A stretch of DNA of 64,000 nucleotides from Pilasporangium apinafurcum (Eukaryota > Oomycota > Peronosporomycetes > Pythiales > Pythiaceae): positions 39,245 to 103,244 of the forward strand of contig BCKE01000075.1 in NCBI GenBank assembly GCA_001600495.1, in the 5' to 3' direction. Below, piece after piece: positions 21,576 through 32,563 of this stretch. The position numbers and the translations under genes were made by a program. The notes under the pieces were generated by a model that made no database searches, was not told the origin of the DNA, and saw nothing but the letters and a program-made list of their open reading frames with translations. Positions within the stretch are counted from its first letter, which is position 1. Every line of letters starts with the position of its first letter.

Positions 21576-22523
21576 ATGACTATGTCCAACGCGGCCAGCG
21601 CGCTGCCCATGGAGGGTGATCCGCTACCAGCGGCCACTTTTGCTTCATCGGCAGCTCCTTCAGCAGCAGAAGGCCGCGCGGAGCGGCGGCGGAAGCAATG
21701 TCGCATCAGCCAACGCCGCTACCGCGATAAGAAAGGTTCGATGGAATACAATTTGCGGCTGGATATCAACAGCCTACGCGCTAGTGTGGAACAATTGAAA
21801 GAGACACGCGGGATCCTCCGCTTCAAGATTTGGCAAGACAAGGTGTCTTTTGATGGGGCTGTGCGGAAGGCCGTCCACCAGTATTATATCATGTTCCAAC
21901 ACGGGCTACATTTACCCAAGACGTCGGCCCACGCATCCAAATGTGTCGACGTTCAAATGCGTTTCTTGAACGCATTTTTGCACCCAGACGTTCAGTATGG
22001 GGGAACAAAAGGTGTTGACGCTATATATGACCAGTGGTACCGCTACGCAGTCTTCCACGACTCATTGACGATTCGGTTGCTGACTACCGAGATCTTTGGC
22101 TCCGCGAACGCTCCGATTGTCAAAGCCCATGGCACTATGAGTGTACGACTGAGTCAAGCCACATTGGAAAATGTGTTTCCAAATGTTTTGTCTAATGACG
22201 AGCAGGTGAAGGCACTCCTCGGGAAAGACGTCGTGTACACAACTTGCACAACGTTCGTCTTTAACGAGAAAGTGCAGTGTGTGAGTTTAGATTTCCAGGT
22301 AGATTTCCTCGCCGGCCTGACGACGCTGCTCGGATCCACACAAGCTACATGCAGTGTATTGGAGCACGCTTTAATTCGAGAAAACTCCATGATTGGACCT
22401 ATCAAGCTGGACGACGAACAGAAGAAGCTCCTTTTGATGCCTAGTGAGAGTAGTGCCAAACTGTTGCTTACCTCGACAGTGGGAGATGTCTCCCGCTTTG
22501 ATCTGCAGTATATTATGTCGTAG
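21576..22523 (+). CDS. Oomycete-type bZIP transcription factor with Cys-substituted basic region
   Basis: Single exon, 315 residues. The bZIP lies at about 35-85: basic region AERRRKQCRISQRRYRDKK followed by a leucine-zipper-like helix (LRLDINSL, then VEQLKE). The residue that is an invariant Asn in classical bZIP proteins is Cys here (QCRISQRRYR). Such Cys variants are known from Phytophthora bZIP proteins linked to oxidative-stress responses. The remaining 230 residues are a conserved globular region that accompanies bZIP in this oomycete family (YYIMFQHG, FGSANAPIV motifs visible). A nuclear DNA-binding role is expected; altered site preference is inferred from the substitution. The ATG at 21576 is followed by a second in-frame ATG two codons later. 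Confidence 0.85.
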   Translation: MTMSNAASALPMEGDPLPAATFASSAAPSAAEGRAERRRKQCRISQRRYRDKKGSMEYNLRLDINSLRASVEQLKETRGILRFKIWQDKVSFDGAVRKAVHQYYIMFQHGLHLPKTSAHASKCVDVQMRFLNAFLHPDVQYGGTKGVDAIYDQWYRYAVFHDSLTIRLLTTEIFGSANAPIVKAHGTMSVRLSQATLENVFPNVLSNDEQVKALLGKDVVYTTCTTFVFNEKVQCVSLDFQVDFLAGLTTLLGSTQATCSVLEHALIRENSMIGPIKLDDEQKKLLLMPSESSAKLLLTSTVGDVSRFDLQYIMS

Positions 22524-23490
22524 CAACTTGTACAGTAGTAACCAATTGCATTTTTGTATGTGCATGCTTTTTCTTTTTGTATGTTTTTTGTTTAATTTTC
22601 ATCTTTAATAAATTTGTATATGCATGTACATTTTTGTTTGATGTTTGTGCGACTACTGGAAGCCCATCTGCGGCCCATTCTTGTGCGATCCAAAATCATT
22701 GAGGAAGAGGACAAACATCTTGTCACGTGATGACAAGCGGCGCTTTTCGCGACCACCATTTTACATTCGGTCCTTTTCTCACCCCACAATTCATTTCTTA
22801 TCAATTCAAATTTGAATTGACATGCCAACTTCAACTCAACGACGCATTGAAACGCAACATGTAAATGCAGGGATGGATGGCTGCACTTCCGCGCATCTTC
22901 CAACTATTCTACAAATAGTATCGCGGAAACATGGAGTGGCACATGTGCTTGCAGTGTTACTTTAACCATCTACGAATTGTGGACGCACGGGTTTTGTAGT
23001 AAATAACCGGCACCACATAAGCAGAAGAGGCGATGAAAGTTGCGCCACCGAACATTTCTTCACCATGATTAAGCACAAGATCTCTAATGAGGTAAAGAGC
23101 CAAGCCGTATACTTTGGAATGCCGTAGTAATCTTCTCTACGGCAACCATTTTTGCACCATGTAAATGGTCCTCGATGATGTTTATCGAATTTGATGAAGA
23201 GTATATTGTAGAGACCATATTACGCAACTAATGCCTCTTGCCATTTTGAATTCTTTATATATCTACTGTGCAAACCCTGGTCATGAAAACGTCTTTGACG
23301 CGTCAATAAGACAGAAATGCGATCATAGTATAACACTCTTAGCAACCGTTGCAGCGTCCAGCATGCTTCACAATGGCGTTTGTGATACCAACGCGGTCAT
23401 TTTCCTCAGAAAACTGCCTACATCGACGCTGAAAAGTCGTGATGAAAGTCTTTTCACTGCTGAGTCGACTCATGGCCGCGCCTATCTCGC
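22524..23490. other. Gene-free region, bZIP 3' flank
   Basis: The first 120 bases are T-rich and include TTTAATAAA-type polyadenylation sequence for the bZIP gene. Beyond that I see only short frames broken by stops and no family resemblance. Confidence 0.5.
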
Positions 23491-23499
23491 TCACGTCAG

Positions 23500-24250
23500 G
23501 GGGCAACGCGATGGATAAAATGCATTTCTATTTGGCTTCTTCTGCGTGAAGACGACAGTGTTCACAGCTGATCCAAGCATCTTGACGTCATCCATGCAGG
23601 CCAATAGCATTAAAGCGACAGTACGCAGCTGATCAAATCGTACCACTCCTGGATAAACAACATGCGAAATTCGTTGCTCATGTTTATATACCACACGTCA
23701 TCGTCCCAGCTCTTCAAATCAGCATTCTGAATCGATGAGATATTGTCATAAACATATCCCATGATAAGTATCATGGGGATACCCACACTGGATACAATGT
23801 CGAGTATGACATCAAAGAGCAAGCAGCGTATGCGATCCTGATGCGGATGTTTCCAAAGCAACTTTTGCACGAGTGGCGTGGACCAGCTGATCACGACAAC
23901 TGAGACACTAAGGTAATACAACTAGATCCGCGGCACATATTCACTTAGTTGATACAATTCATTTGAGCGTCTCAGTGCGATGCAATATCAATCGACGATT
24001 CTGAAGCGACCAACCAAGCATACCGAAGAGGCAGACTGCGTGACAGACGAATGATGATACCATGAAAGCCATGAGAAATAGAATGTATTTCATGTCGATG
24101 GTGACATCGAATGCGTCTACATGCAAGGGGAGCACAATGGCAGGGAGTTTTTTGCAGACTCATACCACTAGTCCAAAGTATGCACAACTGAGAATATGAA
24201 TTATGACCATCATGACCTAGAATTGCCACGTCGTGATCAGCGACTTATCG
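23500..24250 (-). pseudogene. Relic of a multi-pass membrane protein gene
   Basis: Minus-strand coding scraps in shifting frames: a hydrophobic block with MKYILFLMAFMVSSF and MLGWSLQNRRLIL (about 24100-23960), a block with SVVVISW and FDVILDIVSSVGIP (about 23910-23760), then WDDDVWYINMSNEFRMLFI (about 23710-23650), and a further hydrophobic scrap to about 23500. Stops and frame changes separate them and I could not find splice sites that join them. The DVWYIN/NEF pattern recalls, from memory, a large lineage-expanded family of oomycete membrane proteins of unknown function. A decayed copy is more likely than a functional gene. Confidence 0.4.
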
Positions 24251-24536
24251 AATCTCCACCCTCATATTCTTGGTATTACTGTCAGATAGTGAAACTTTCA
24301 GTTGAGAAGTGATTTCAGTGGACTTAACATCATTAAGGAGAAGAAGCGTCGATATATTGATGATTGGAGTATCGATGTCAATCAATGCTACCAATATTGG
24401 CATGGATTGGGTCTGCTTCATTGTCAGGAAGGAAATATTTTATACGAAACAGGAATTGCAATCGGAAAGGACTAAGACGACATGTGGAATTTTGCCTTGC
24501 GACCATTGACGTTGGAACGGCGTGTTGATTCCATTC

Positions 24537-24836
24537 ATTTAAGCTTTTTTCCCCAGGTGTACTAGAGGAAGTAGAGTTGTAGTCTATGAAGTACACACTG
24601 TTTTACAGTTTAGTTTCTACTGGGCTTCTCAATAGTGAAGTATATTGAATTCAAGTATTTACCACCTCACATCCTGGCGGCCATCCATTGAGTGGGGTAA
24701 AGAATGAATTGGTACTCGAAATCAAAGACTGAGGTGATAAACGACCTCACTGCTATGATTTCGAGAACGGATGAGTGTAACTATTTTTCCATTTGTACCA
24801 CGCATAGTACAATGATGTGAGGAATAAAGGTTAAAC
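24537..24836. mobile_element. Short non-autonomous inverted-repeat element (Fanzor-element deletion derivative)
   Basis: About 300 bases. The left terminus (TTTAAGCTTTTTTCCCCA at 24538-24556) and right terminus (GAGGAATAAAGGTTAA at about 24818-24834) are imperfect inverted repeats of the type found at 35085 and 36666. The interior joins two segments that are far apart in the 35-36.7 kb element: 24623-24694 matches 35403-35474, and about 24700-24775 matches 36552-36632 with four differences in about 75 bases. The latter includes the last codons and stop of the Fanzor reading frame. It is therefore an internal-deletion (MITE-like) copy lacking about 1.08 kb. Exact ends and target duplication are unresolved. 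Confidence 0.6.
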
Positions 24837-25500
24837 TCCCAAATGAGCAACGTCTATTTTCAGGTAAGAACTACATAATAATTGCGCATTTCGCTCTCCA
24901 TTTCAGCTGGCCGTTGACCACATGCATAGGAGGAAATTTGCATTCTGGACAAGAACGCAAATTGAGAACTAAAAGTTTGATCTTCTCAGTCTTGTGCGGC
25001 TTTATTTGAATTCATTGTATCTAAAGCTCAATGGACCCCATTACGTACATATGCACCTGCATCTAAAAATTTCCATTCATGTACTAGTGCTCGTGTAAGC
25101 CGTAGGAGTGAGAATTTCAAGTTGATGTTAGGCAAAGAAATACATGAGTCGTGGTAGGAAGAGAGAAGTCAACAATTGAGAGAAAAGAGATACGCGGCAA
25201 AGAAGAGGAGAAAATTCTGGAAGGTAAATTGGCTTTTTCAATGAGAGAATAACGAGTAAGCACGCATGGCTTCTTCTCGCGACATTCCCAACACCAACTT
25301 GAAACGACGTTTGCCCCATGGTTGAGAATCGGATGATCTAAAAAAGAAATAGATACGTCAGCAGATCAGATTCCGTGATCAGTGGCGTTCTTTTCTCCCA
25401 ATCAGCTCTTCTGATGTGAGTGAAGGTTGTAAAAAGTGTAAAAAATAGACTACCACGTAAAAATCCATCGATTGGTCTCTGGGAGCTCCTGTTGCATGTC
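24837..25500. other. Gene-free region upstream of RPL10
   Basis: No coding frame of note in either strand. The final part should contain the ribosomal protein promoter. Confidence 0.5.
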
Positions 25501-25511
25501 GAGCAGCTCCA

Positions 25512-25518
25512 TCATTCC
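25512..25518 (+). promoter_or_regulatory. Inr-like transcription start element of RPL10
   Basis: TCATTCC followed directly by CATTTCTCACC, 24 bases before the start codon. This fits the oomycete core promoter pattern (Inr YCATTYY with a pyrimidine-rich flanking element). It implies a very short 5' leader, as is usual for these genomes. Confidence 0.45.
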
Positions 25519-25541
25519 CATTTCTCACCAAGTACAGCAAA

Positions 25542-26168
25542 ATGGGTCGCCGTCCAGCCAAGTGTTACCGTTTCCAGAACAAGAAGCCTTTCATCAAGTC
25601 GCGCTTCTGCCGAGGGGTGCCCGACCCAAAGATCCGCATCTACGATGTTGGTAACAAGAAGGCCTCGGTCGATGCCTTCCCTTATGTTGCCCACTTGGTC
25701 TCTGATGAAAAGGAACAGTTGAGCTCGGAAGCCTTGGAAGCTGCGCGTGTGGCGGCTAACAGATACCTTACCAAGTACTGTGGCAAGGATAACTTCCACA
25801 TGCGCATTCGTTGCCATCCATTCCAGGTGCTTCGTATCAACAAAATGCTTTCGTGCGCTGGTGCCGATAGACTGCAAACCGGTATGCGTCACGCCTACGG
25901 TAAGCCTGCAGGTGTCGCTGCCCGTGTGGCCATTGGTCAGCCAATTATTTCGGTTCGTTCCAAGGATAACTTTGGCCCAGCCGTCGTGGAAGCGCTGCGT
26001 CGTGCCAAGTTTAAATTCCCTGGCCGTCAGAAGGTGCTCGGCTCGAAGAAGTGGGGCTTTACCAAGTACGAACGTGAAGTGTACGCCCAAATGCGCGCTG
26101 ATGGCTCGCTTATTGTGGACGGCAACCACGAAAAGTATGTGCCTAACCACGGTGAACTCAAGCTCTAA
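25542..26168 (+). CDS. RPL10: 60S ribosomal protein L10 (uL16)
   Basis: Single exon, 208 residues against about 214 in animals. It opens [16 protein letters not shown], with the conserved [11 protein letters not shown], the [22 protein letters not shown] block, GMRHAYGKP, and the [11 protein letters not shown]-terminal segment. L10 sits near the peptidyl-transferase/A-site side of the large subunit and is loaded late in maturation in the cytoplasm. Codon choice is clearly more GC-ending than in neighbouring genes, as expected for high expression. It converges on the NDUFAF7 gene, 161 bases away. Confidence 0.98.
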   Translation: MGRRPAKCYRFQNKKPFIKSRFCRGVPDPKIRIYDVGNKKASVDAFPYVAHLVSDEKEQLSSEALEAARVAANRYLTKYCGKDNFHMRIRCHPFQVLRINKMLSCAGADRLQTGMRHAYGKPAGVAARVAIGQPIISVRSKDNFGPAVVEALRRAKFKFPGRQKVLGSKKWGFTKYEREVYAQMRADGSLIVDGNHEKYVPNHGELKL

Positions 26169-26329
26169 GTTAGTTTATTCTATCTCTAATCTAATGTAGC
26201 TAGTGTTTTCACTGATGGATGATGGACTTGGTTTGTTGTAAAACTATGAAGTACAGACAGCACTTGGTGGGTACAATGAATGCGTTTTCAAAAAAGTTTG
26301 CCCATTATTTATGTCTATTTTGATTCTAT

Positions 26330-28294
26330 TCAGGCCGATTGATTATCGTCATGTGGATCTTCAAAGCCGACTGGCTGCCCAATGTCCGTGTGGACAAACG
26401 CCATGGCTTTGAAGATCGACCCCATTTGGTCACTGTTCACCAGCCGCTCATACGCAGCAAACAATTCTTCCTGCATATCTTCCGACTCCGTATTTTGTAA
26501 CAGCATAGCCAATCGATGCTCAATACCCATGTTTTTGAGGAACAACCCCTGGCCGATCGGTCCAAAGCTCACCACATTCGGCTCAGCTGTAGCATATCGC
26601 TTTAATGTGGCAAAGTCCACATCAATACTCTACAAGAATTGGACATCTTTGTCAAAAAAAAAGAGCTCAATCACACAGATAAGGAAGCTCAAAGACGCAC
26701 CAGATCCACGTCGCCTGGTTCTCTTAACACACTGACAAACTCGTGATTCTTGATGCCGCGTAGACTCAGTTCTGACGGGTGGTCATGACCATAGTCTACA
26801 ATGAGCGCACCACCGCCACATTCGGAGATCCGCTTGGCGATGTCCTGTGCTAGTGCGATGCCCATGGGAGAAATCTCAATCTTATCACCTACTTGCGCCT
26901 GTGGAGTTTTCACGGGCGACCCACGTACGTCTTCTACATCTAGACGCTGAATGATTTGTGCTGATTGTTGCTGGTCGATGGAGATGTTGCCACTGGCGGA
27001 AGGCATTGTCGTCGGATCAAAGATTTTTTCTCGACCGATGTATACACGTGTGGCTGGGGTAGCACCTGGCGAAAGCACAAATCGGAAATGGTCTTCACCG
27101 TCTTCGAAATCGTTGTCCACAAGCCGTTCACACCATCCTCTATAGACACAAAAACAATCGTTTAGTTTGATAAGATATGTTTAAGAAGGTTAACCATGAC
27201 AAATAATGAGAACACACTTGTCCGTGTACTCAAACTGATGCACTGGCAACGCATCAAAGAGTTCCTATAAGATAATATGCATAGAGGTTAGCACGTCAAT
27301 GATACTCACACTTGTAGTTATATAGAGATTAAGGCAGATTACCTGAGCGATGATGAGACTTGGGCCCTTTGGCACATTAACGAAGTCATTGTGCCATTGG
27401 ATCGTTGGTCCATCTGGGACTTGGTATTTGTTCCTTGTCGTCGAATTCGCATCAATTTCAACACAGCCAAGCTGTTCCTGTTGGATCTTACGCAACGCTA
27501 CAATAGAAATCAAAAATTAAGACACTGATTGAGTATGGATAGAGCAACAACGCATGCTCATAACGCGCTTGACATTTTCATACCTGGACTGATTTCGATC
27601 ATGTGGATATTCAACGCTTGATAGAATGGTGGAAACGATTTCGCTGCTCGAAGAAAGTCACTCATGAGACTCCCACGTCCAGGTCCTAATTCCACAATCG
27701 TAATGGCTCCAGGTGTGCCCATGAGCTGCCAAGTCGCCACACACCAGATGCTAATGAGTTCCCCAAACATCTGACTGATCTCCGGAGCAGTCGTGAAATC
27801 GCCTTTCGTGCCAAAGACATCTTTCTTCATGTAATAACCATGCTGCGGATGGCTCAGTGCCTAGTCGGAACATACAATTATTAATAACATAGTCTCCAAT
27901 TAATCGGTAAACTGCATGGACATACGCGCTGCATGAATTCTGAGACGGTCAACGGTCCTTTGACCTCAATCATCGTGCGCAGAATGTGCACCAATTCGTT
28001 CTCTTTAGACTTGTTCACATTTGGTTCGGGGCGTGAGGAGCCATAATAAAGCGTGGGTTGTTTCAATGCCGACCGATCGACTTGGAATGAGAGCGACTTA
28101 GTCTTGGCGTCTGATTGCTGACGGTGCCATTTCTCAGCTTGTTCTTTCACTTTAGATGGATCAGAGCTAAAAAATCGCCGGTCACCAACAGCAGCACTAC
28201 CCAGTCGGATATTACCACCAGCAGTGGCTCTATAGAGCGTTGTAGTGCGTGGGTAACGACCCGCTGCTACTGATCTCCATACACTTCGCTGCAT
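26330..28294 (-). CDS. NDUFAF7: Mitochondrial complex I assembly arginine methyltransferase (NDUFAF7 type)
   Basis: Six exons on the minus strand: 28294-27926, 27860-27584, 27497-27343, 27264-27218, 27139-26701 and 26629-26330; all introns are GT-AG, phases agree, and the product is 528 residues. The first 40 residues are Arg/Ser/Thr-rich with no acidic residue until near 45, a good mitochondrial presequence. The core follows the SAM-dependent DUF185/NDUFAF7 family: LSHPQHGYYM, FGTKGDFTTAPEISQMFGEL, the SAM loop VELGPGRGSLM, a later ELFDALPVHQF segment and ALIVDYGHD. In animals this enzyme symmetrically dimethylates an arginine of NDUFS2 during complex I assembly in the matrix. Two of the exons (47 and 155 nt) are too short to be noticed as open frames. 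Confidence 0.93.
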
Positions 28295-28507
28295 TCTGCT
28301 CGTGATTGATGACGACGATGGTAATGCATGTGGTGGTCCAAGTGCTGCGGTATCAGAACTGATGAAATGCTATATAATCAGACTAAAAAACTGATTCCAC
28401 AATGGAAAGGAAGAGGTGCAAGGATTGATCACCATCTCCCTCTTTCCCTCCTGAGCGCGTTCGTGTGTGCATTTGGCTCTCTGACTGTGCAAAGAGAAGA
28501 GCGGCAA

Positions 28508-30286
28508 ATGCTGGTGATTGTGGTAGGTTTACTTCTGGTTGTGATAGTACTTGGGATGTATGTGAGAAGAGATACTGCAGAGGCGCAGAACAAGGAGCTC
28601 CGCTGGACCATGTGTCAGTATTTCCTACCGCCACAAGATTGCTATCGACGCCACGACGAAGAGTCCAAAGCTCTATTGCATCAAGATATTCATAGTAGTA
28701 TGTGCAGCAATGACCTATCAACTAGTTTGTGAAGTTACCACAGTCATTGCCTGATGTCTCTTCCCTCAGGTTGTCAGTTGTCCAACCATTTCACGGCTTT
28801 CTCAGTTGCAATGATCAAGCTGAGTAGTGCAGCCACACTTACAGGTTCTGATGCATTGCTGGAAGGATTGGAAGTGGAATGGTTCATTACATCACAGTCT
28901 AACGCACTCAAGTTCGTGCATTTATGGGATATGCACCCACATCTCTTTGCCTCGTTGAGTTGTTCGAGTTTGGCTATCGTCATTTTGGCATTGCGAAAGT
29001 TTGCAACAAATGAGCAAGTGGCAATTTTCATACGCGACTGTTTTTATGGACAGCTGAAACATAGCTGCATGCAACTGAAAGTTGCAATTGAAGCGCGTGG
29101 ATCACTTTATGACCTCCTCTACCGTCACATGCCAATTATAACCGTGCGTGAACAGATTCTGTACCATTTGGAAATCCAAGCAAGCGCGGTGACAGCCACC
29201 ACAGGATTCATTTCACCGATTAAACTGATCTTGTATGGAACGAGATATTAATTTATATGCAACTATCGTTGATGATGCTGATTCATGGATTTCTTGACGA
29301 CAGAGGTACGCATGATACCGTCTTTTCCGGTCTATTCGACACTCGCTATCCTGAGGCTATAGTATATCCTGGCCTCCATCAATTCCTTCAAGAACTGAGT
29401 AATACGAGTTGGTCTGAAGATGAGCACATCCGATCCAAACAAGAGCTGGTCTTCCTCACAAATCGCCCAGAGATATTGAGAAATCGATGCTGGGAAGAAT
29501 TAAGGGCTTGTGGATTTTCGAATTACACGTGTAAGACAAGTCTGGTTTATTTAGATATATTTACTCATTAATCTAACAGTAATGAATGCCTCTAGTACTT
29601 GCAGGAACGCTATGCGAGTTGATTTGCGCGAATCGAAGGATAGAGAGGAAAGTGGAGGTAATAATGGTTAGTTATCGTGCCTGTACTTGCTTAGGCACTA
29701 AGAGATATGTTGGAATGTACTGGTTCAGAATATCGGTCAGTTGACTCGAATTTTTGGCGAATGGCGATTCGTGTATGTTGGGAACAACGGTCAAGATGAC
29801 GTTGCACTCGGCCAAGTACTGCTGCAACACTTCTCCTCTGTAGCAGCAGTGCTAATTCACGACATCGTGTCCAACGATTGCTCGTTAGCGACCATTGTAT
29901 CGGAACTCAATTGTGTTGATACTACAAAACCCAAATATGGAGTCGAAGCATTGTCTATCCAGTACTTCCAGACTTATATTGGCGCCGCGTTACAGCTCTA
30001 TAATCACAGTATACTAAGCGTCGAAGCGGTAGGTCGAGTTGTTCAGGCGACTATTTGTGACTTTAAACAACTCGACTTTGACACGGAAGACCAAAAGCGA
30101 TTGTTGACGACGATTGTCATGCGAGAAATTTCCCAGGTTATAGATAAGGTACCTTCGTCTTCGGAGGCGATACTGCTTCTGGCATCGTTTCACGACCGTT
30201 CCATCCATCCGCACGTCTCAAGACAACTCTCTTGTTACTCTTCTGACGACCATAACCAAGATGAAGTAGTCGTCCAAGTCTGTTAA
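28508..30286 (+). CDS. APP1-type phosphatidate phosphatase paralogue, upstream copy, catalytic motif lost
   Basis: Five exons: 28508-28697, 28770-29232, 29304-29530, 29596-29657 and 29741-30286; 495 residues. The N-terminus is a hydrophobic anchor (VIVVGLLLVVIVLG). The APP1/DUF2183 catalytic domain is recognisable from LFDTRYPE, YPGLHQFLQEL, FLTNRPEIL, LRACGFSNYT and VGNNGQDD. Where the downstream paralogue has DIDDT (the HAD-type DxDxT nucleophile motif), this copy reads GTHDT, so both catalytic Asp are missing, and GDNGQGD has become GNNGQDD. Intron positions and phases match those of the neighbour, and exon 4 is 62 nt in both. The frame is otherwise intact, so a non-catalytic, possibly regulatory, paralogue is more likely than a fresh pseudogene. 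Confidence 0.8.
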
Positions 30287-30534
30287 CGTTGTAGTAGAAA
30301 GTGTATCCATGTTAGTCATTACTGGTTGTCTTTCTCACACGTCACATATAACCCGAAATTACTTCTATGTAGATACCCAAAATAAAGAGAAGCTCCAAAC
30401 CTTCTGAGCTGACAGCATACTCATCAAGCACTCTTGGGATAGACGACAGTCACATCAGCGACAAGGAGAACGAAGTGGGTGGCGCCTTTATCGACTAACC
30501 AATTCCTTTGTCCTTACTCACTACCCAGAGAGAC

Positions 30535-32429
30535 ATGGAGCTGCTGCTACCGATAGTGGCATTGGTAGTGTTTATCGTCGTGTCTGTCTGCTTGTTGCTC
30601 TGCTATCATGGTCTCGACCCTGTGCGGCTGCTTCGTTCCATGTCCAAAGTGCCGAAGTTACATCTCCATTTGCGCCATCGTTCCGGTTCGGAAGATGAGA
30701 AAGAAGCACTGCTCGCTAGTGACCGGAAAGCGCGTACGACTGTCGTTTTATTTGTCTAATTGGGTGTATTCGTTTACATTGTATATGCACTTGTGACCAT
30801 GATTCTATATTTTATTAATCACTGCACAGGTATTCGCCATACAGGCAAAGTACCATTGTACACCGACACCATCGCTGAATTGGCGGAATGTAAGAACCCA
30901 CGCGAAATTGAGGCATTCATCAAAGCCATCAACGTTTTTCGTCTGCTGAATTCACAAACGAAGGCGCAGCATTTCGCGCAATACTGTCGCACACACTTGG
31001 ATCTGAAGGGAATGCAGATCAAAACCATCACGACCATCATTGTGTCGCTGCAGCAACATGCTGCGATCCCGGAAGTCGCACGTCTACTGCAAGAGTGTTT
31101 CTGTGCGCAATTCGGTCGCGATTGCTTGGCGTTGAAGAACGAAGTGGATCGAAAAGTGTCGCTTTTTGAGGTAATTTATCATAGAATTCAATCAAACCAA
31201 GTGCGAGAAGCGATTCTGGACCATTTTGAAGTGCAAGCAACAGAGCTACGCGCCAGTGAGGATTTTATGGCGCCTATACGACTACTTTGGTAAGGCTATC
31301 AGGCGTATTTTGCACATATTCAGTTGTATTTCCTCTTCGTGTATTGATAGCCTTGATATTGATGCATCTGATCAGCGACATTGATGACACACTGCTCTCA
31401 CGGCTCTTTGACAAACGCTATCCAGAGCTGACAGTTTACCCAGGCATTCACCAATTTGTGGAAGAAGTGCAGCGCTTGTCTTCTTCTATTGATGATGTGG
31501 AAGATGACCGCAAGCATAGCAAAAGGAAGGGCCAACGCGTGACGTTCCTTACGGCTAGACCCGAGTTTTTACGAGAGCGATCCACGAAAGAGTTACGCGC
31601 CTGTGGATTCTCGCACTTTACACGTAAGATGTAGCAATTTATCTAACATTATAGTGGTATGGCTAGGCTTAACGTATTTTGTGTGCCGCTTATCAGTCTT
31701 AATGGGTCGACTCTCCCAAGCATTAGGAGCCCAACGCATCGCGAGTAGGAAACTGAAGGTATGTACGACTTTCTTCATAAGATAGGTAGCTACTTCGATG
31801 CTTTGAACGGAACAAATGAATAAGCGATTATGTGTGCTTCTGGGATGTCGGAGCAGAACTTTACGCGGTTCAAGCGAGTGTTCGCGGAGCATCGATTCAT
31901 CTTTGTCGGTGACAACGGCCAAGGCGACATTGATCTCGGCAAGGTTCTACTTCAGAATCCGCATTTGTACGCAGTTTCAGCCGTACTTATCCACGATGTC
32001 ATCCGCAATCACGGCACAACCACTAAATCTAAAACTGGCACTGCTAGCACTAATCGTGGCGTAAGCAAGTCTTCATCTCGCCCTTCGGTGACGATTTCCA
32101 CATTACAAAAGTCTTTCCGTTGGCAAGAGTGCCAGCAGCACGGTATCGGCACATTTCGTACGTATATCGGTGGGAGTTTCCACCTCTACACCCTTGGGAT
32201 CCTCCCACTCGCGGCAGTGCTGCGTGTAATTGAGAAAACTACGGGTTCGTATTCCTCCATTGTGTTTGACACGGACAGACAGAAGCAGAACCTTGCGGGC
32301 GAAATTATGGCCGACATTGCGATTGTGGCGGAAGAGTTACCTGATCATGAGGCCATGGCGCTCATTTCTTCATTGAGTGATGACCTGATACAAGCCGGGC
32401 GAAGTCAAGATATTGACGATATTGTCTAA
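30535..32429 (+). CDS. APP1-type phosphatidate phosphatase, intact downstream paralogue
   Basis: Five exons: 30535-30733, 30830-31289, 31376-31623, 31697-31758 and 31857-32429; 513 residues. An N-terminal membrane anchor (LLLPIVALVVFIVVSVCLLL) is followed by a helical region. The catalytic domain begins with CDIDDTLLSRLFDKRYPE (DxDxT), split by an intron just before it, then YPGIHQF, FLTARPEFL, KELRACGFSHFT and FVGDNGQGDIDLG. This is the APP1/DUF2183 family, whose yeast member dephosphorylates phosphatidate to diacylglycerol at actin patches and in endocytosis. Membrane anchoring fits a lipid substrate. It lies 248 bases downstream of its degenerate paralogue in the same orientation, a clear tandem duplication. 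Confidence 0.9.
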
Positions 32430-32563
32430 AAATCGTATGGTACAATAGAAACAACAACAAAACAGTACATAACGACAATCGATATCCATTCCCTTTTCAA
32501 TCTTACGTTTAAAATCCATAGTTGGCTTCTAAGCTGTTGATTCTGCCAAGTTCTATGCTGTCT

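Noticed and set aside
25512-26150. Minus-strand 212-codon open frame
   Set aside because: Antisense to RPL10, same codon-bias effect.
28328-28507. Upstream extension of the APP1-like gene to 28328
   Set aside because: Adds residues without hydrophobic or conserved character; ATG 28508 starts directly at the membrane anchor, as in the paralogue at 30535.
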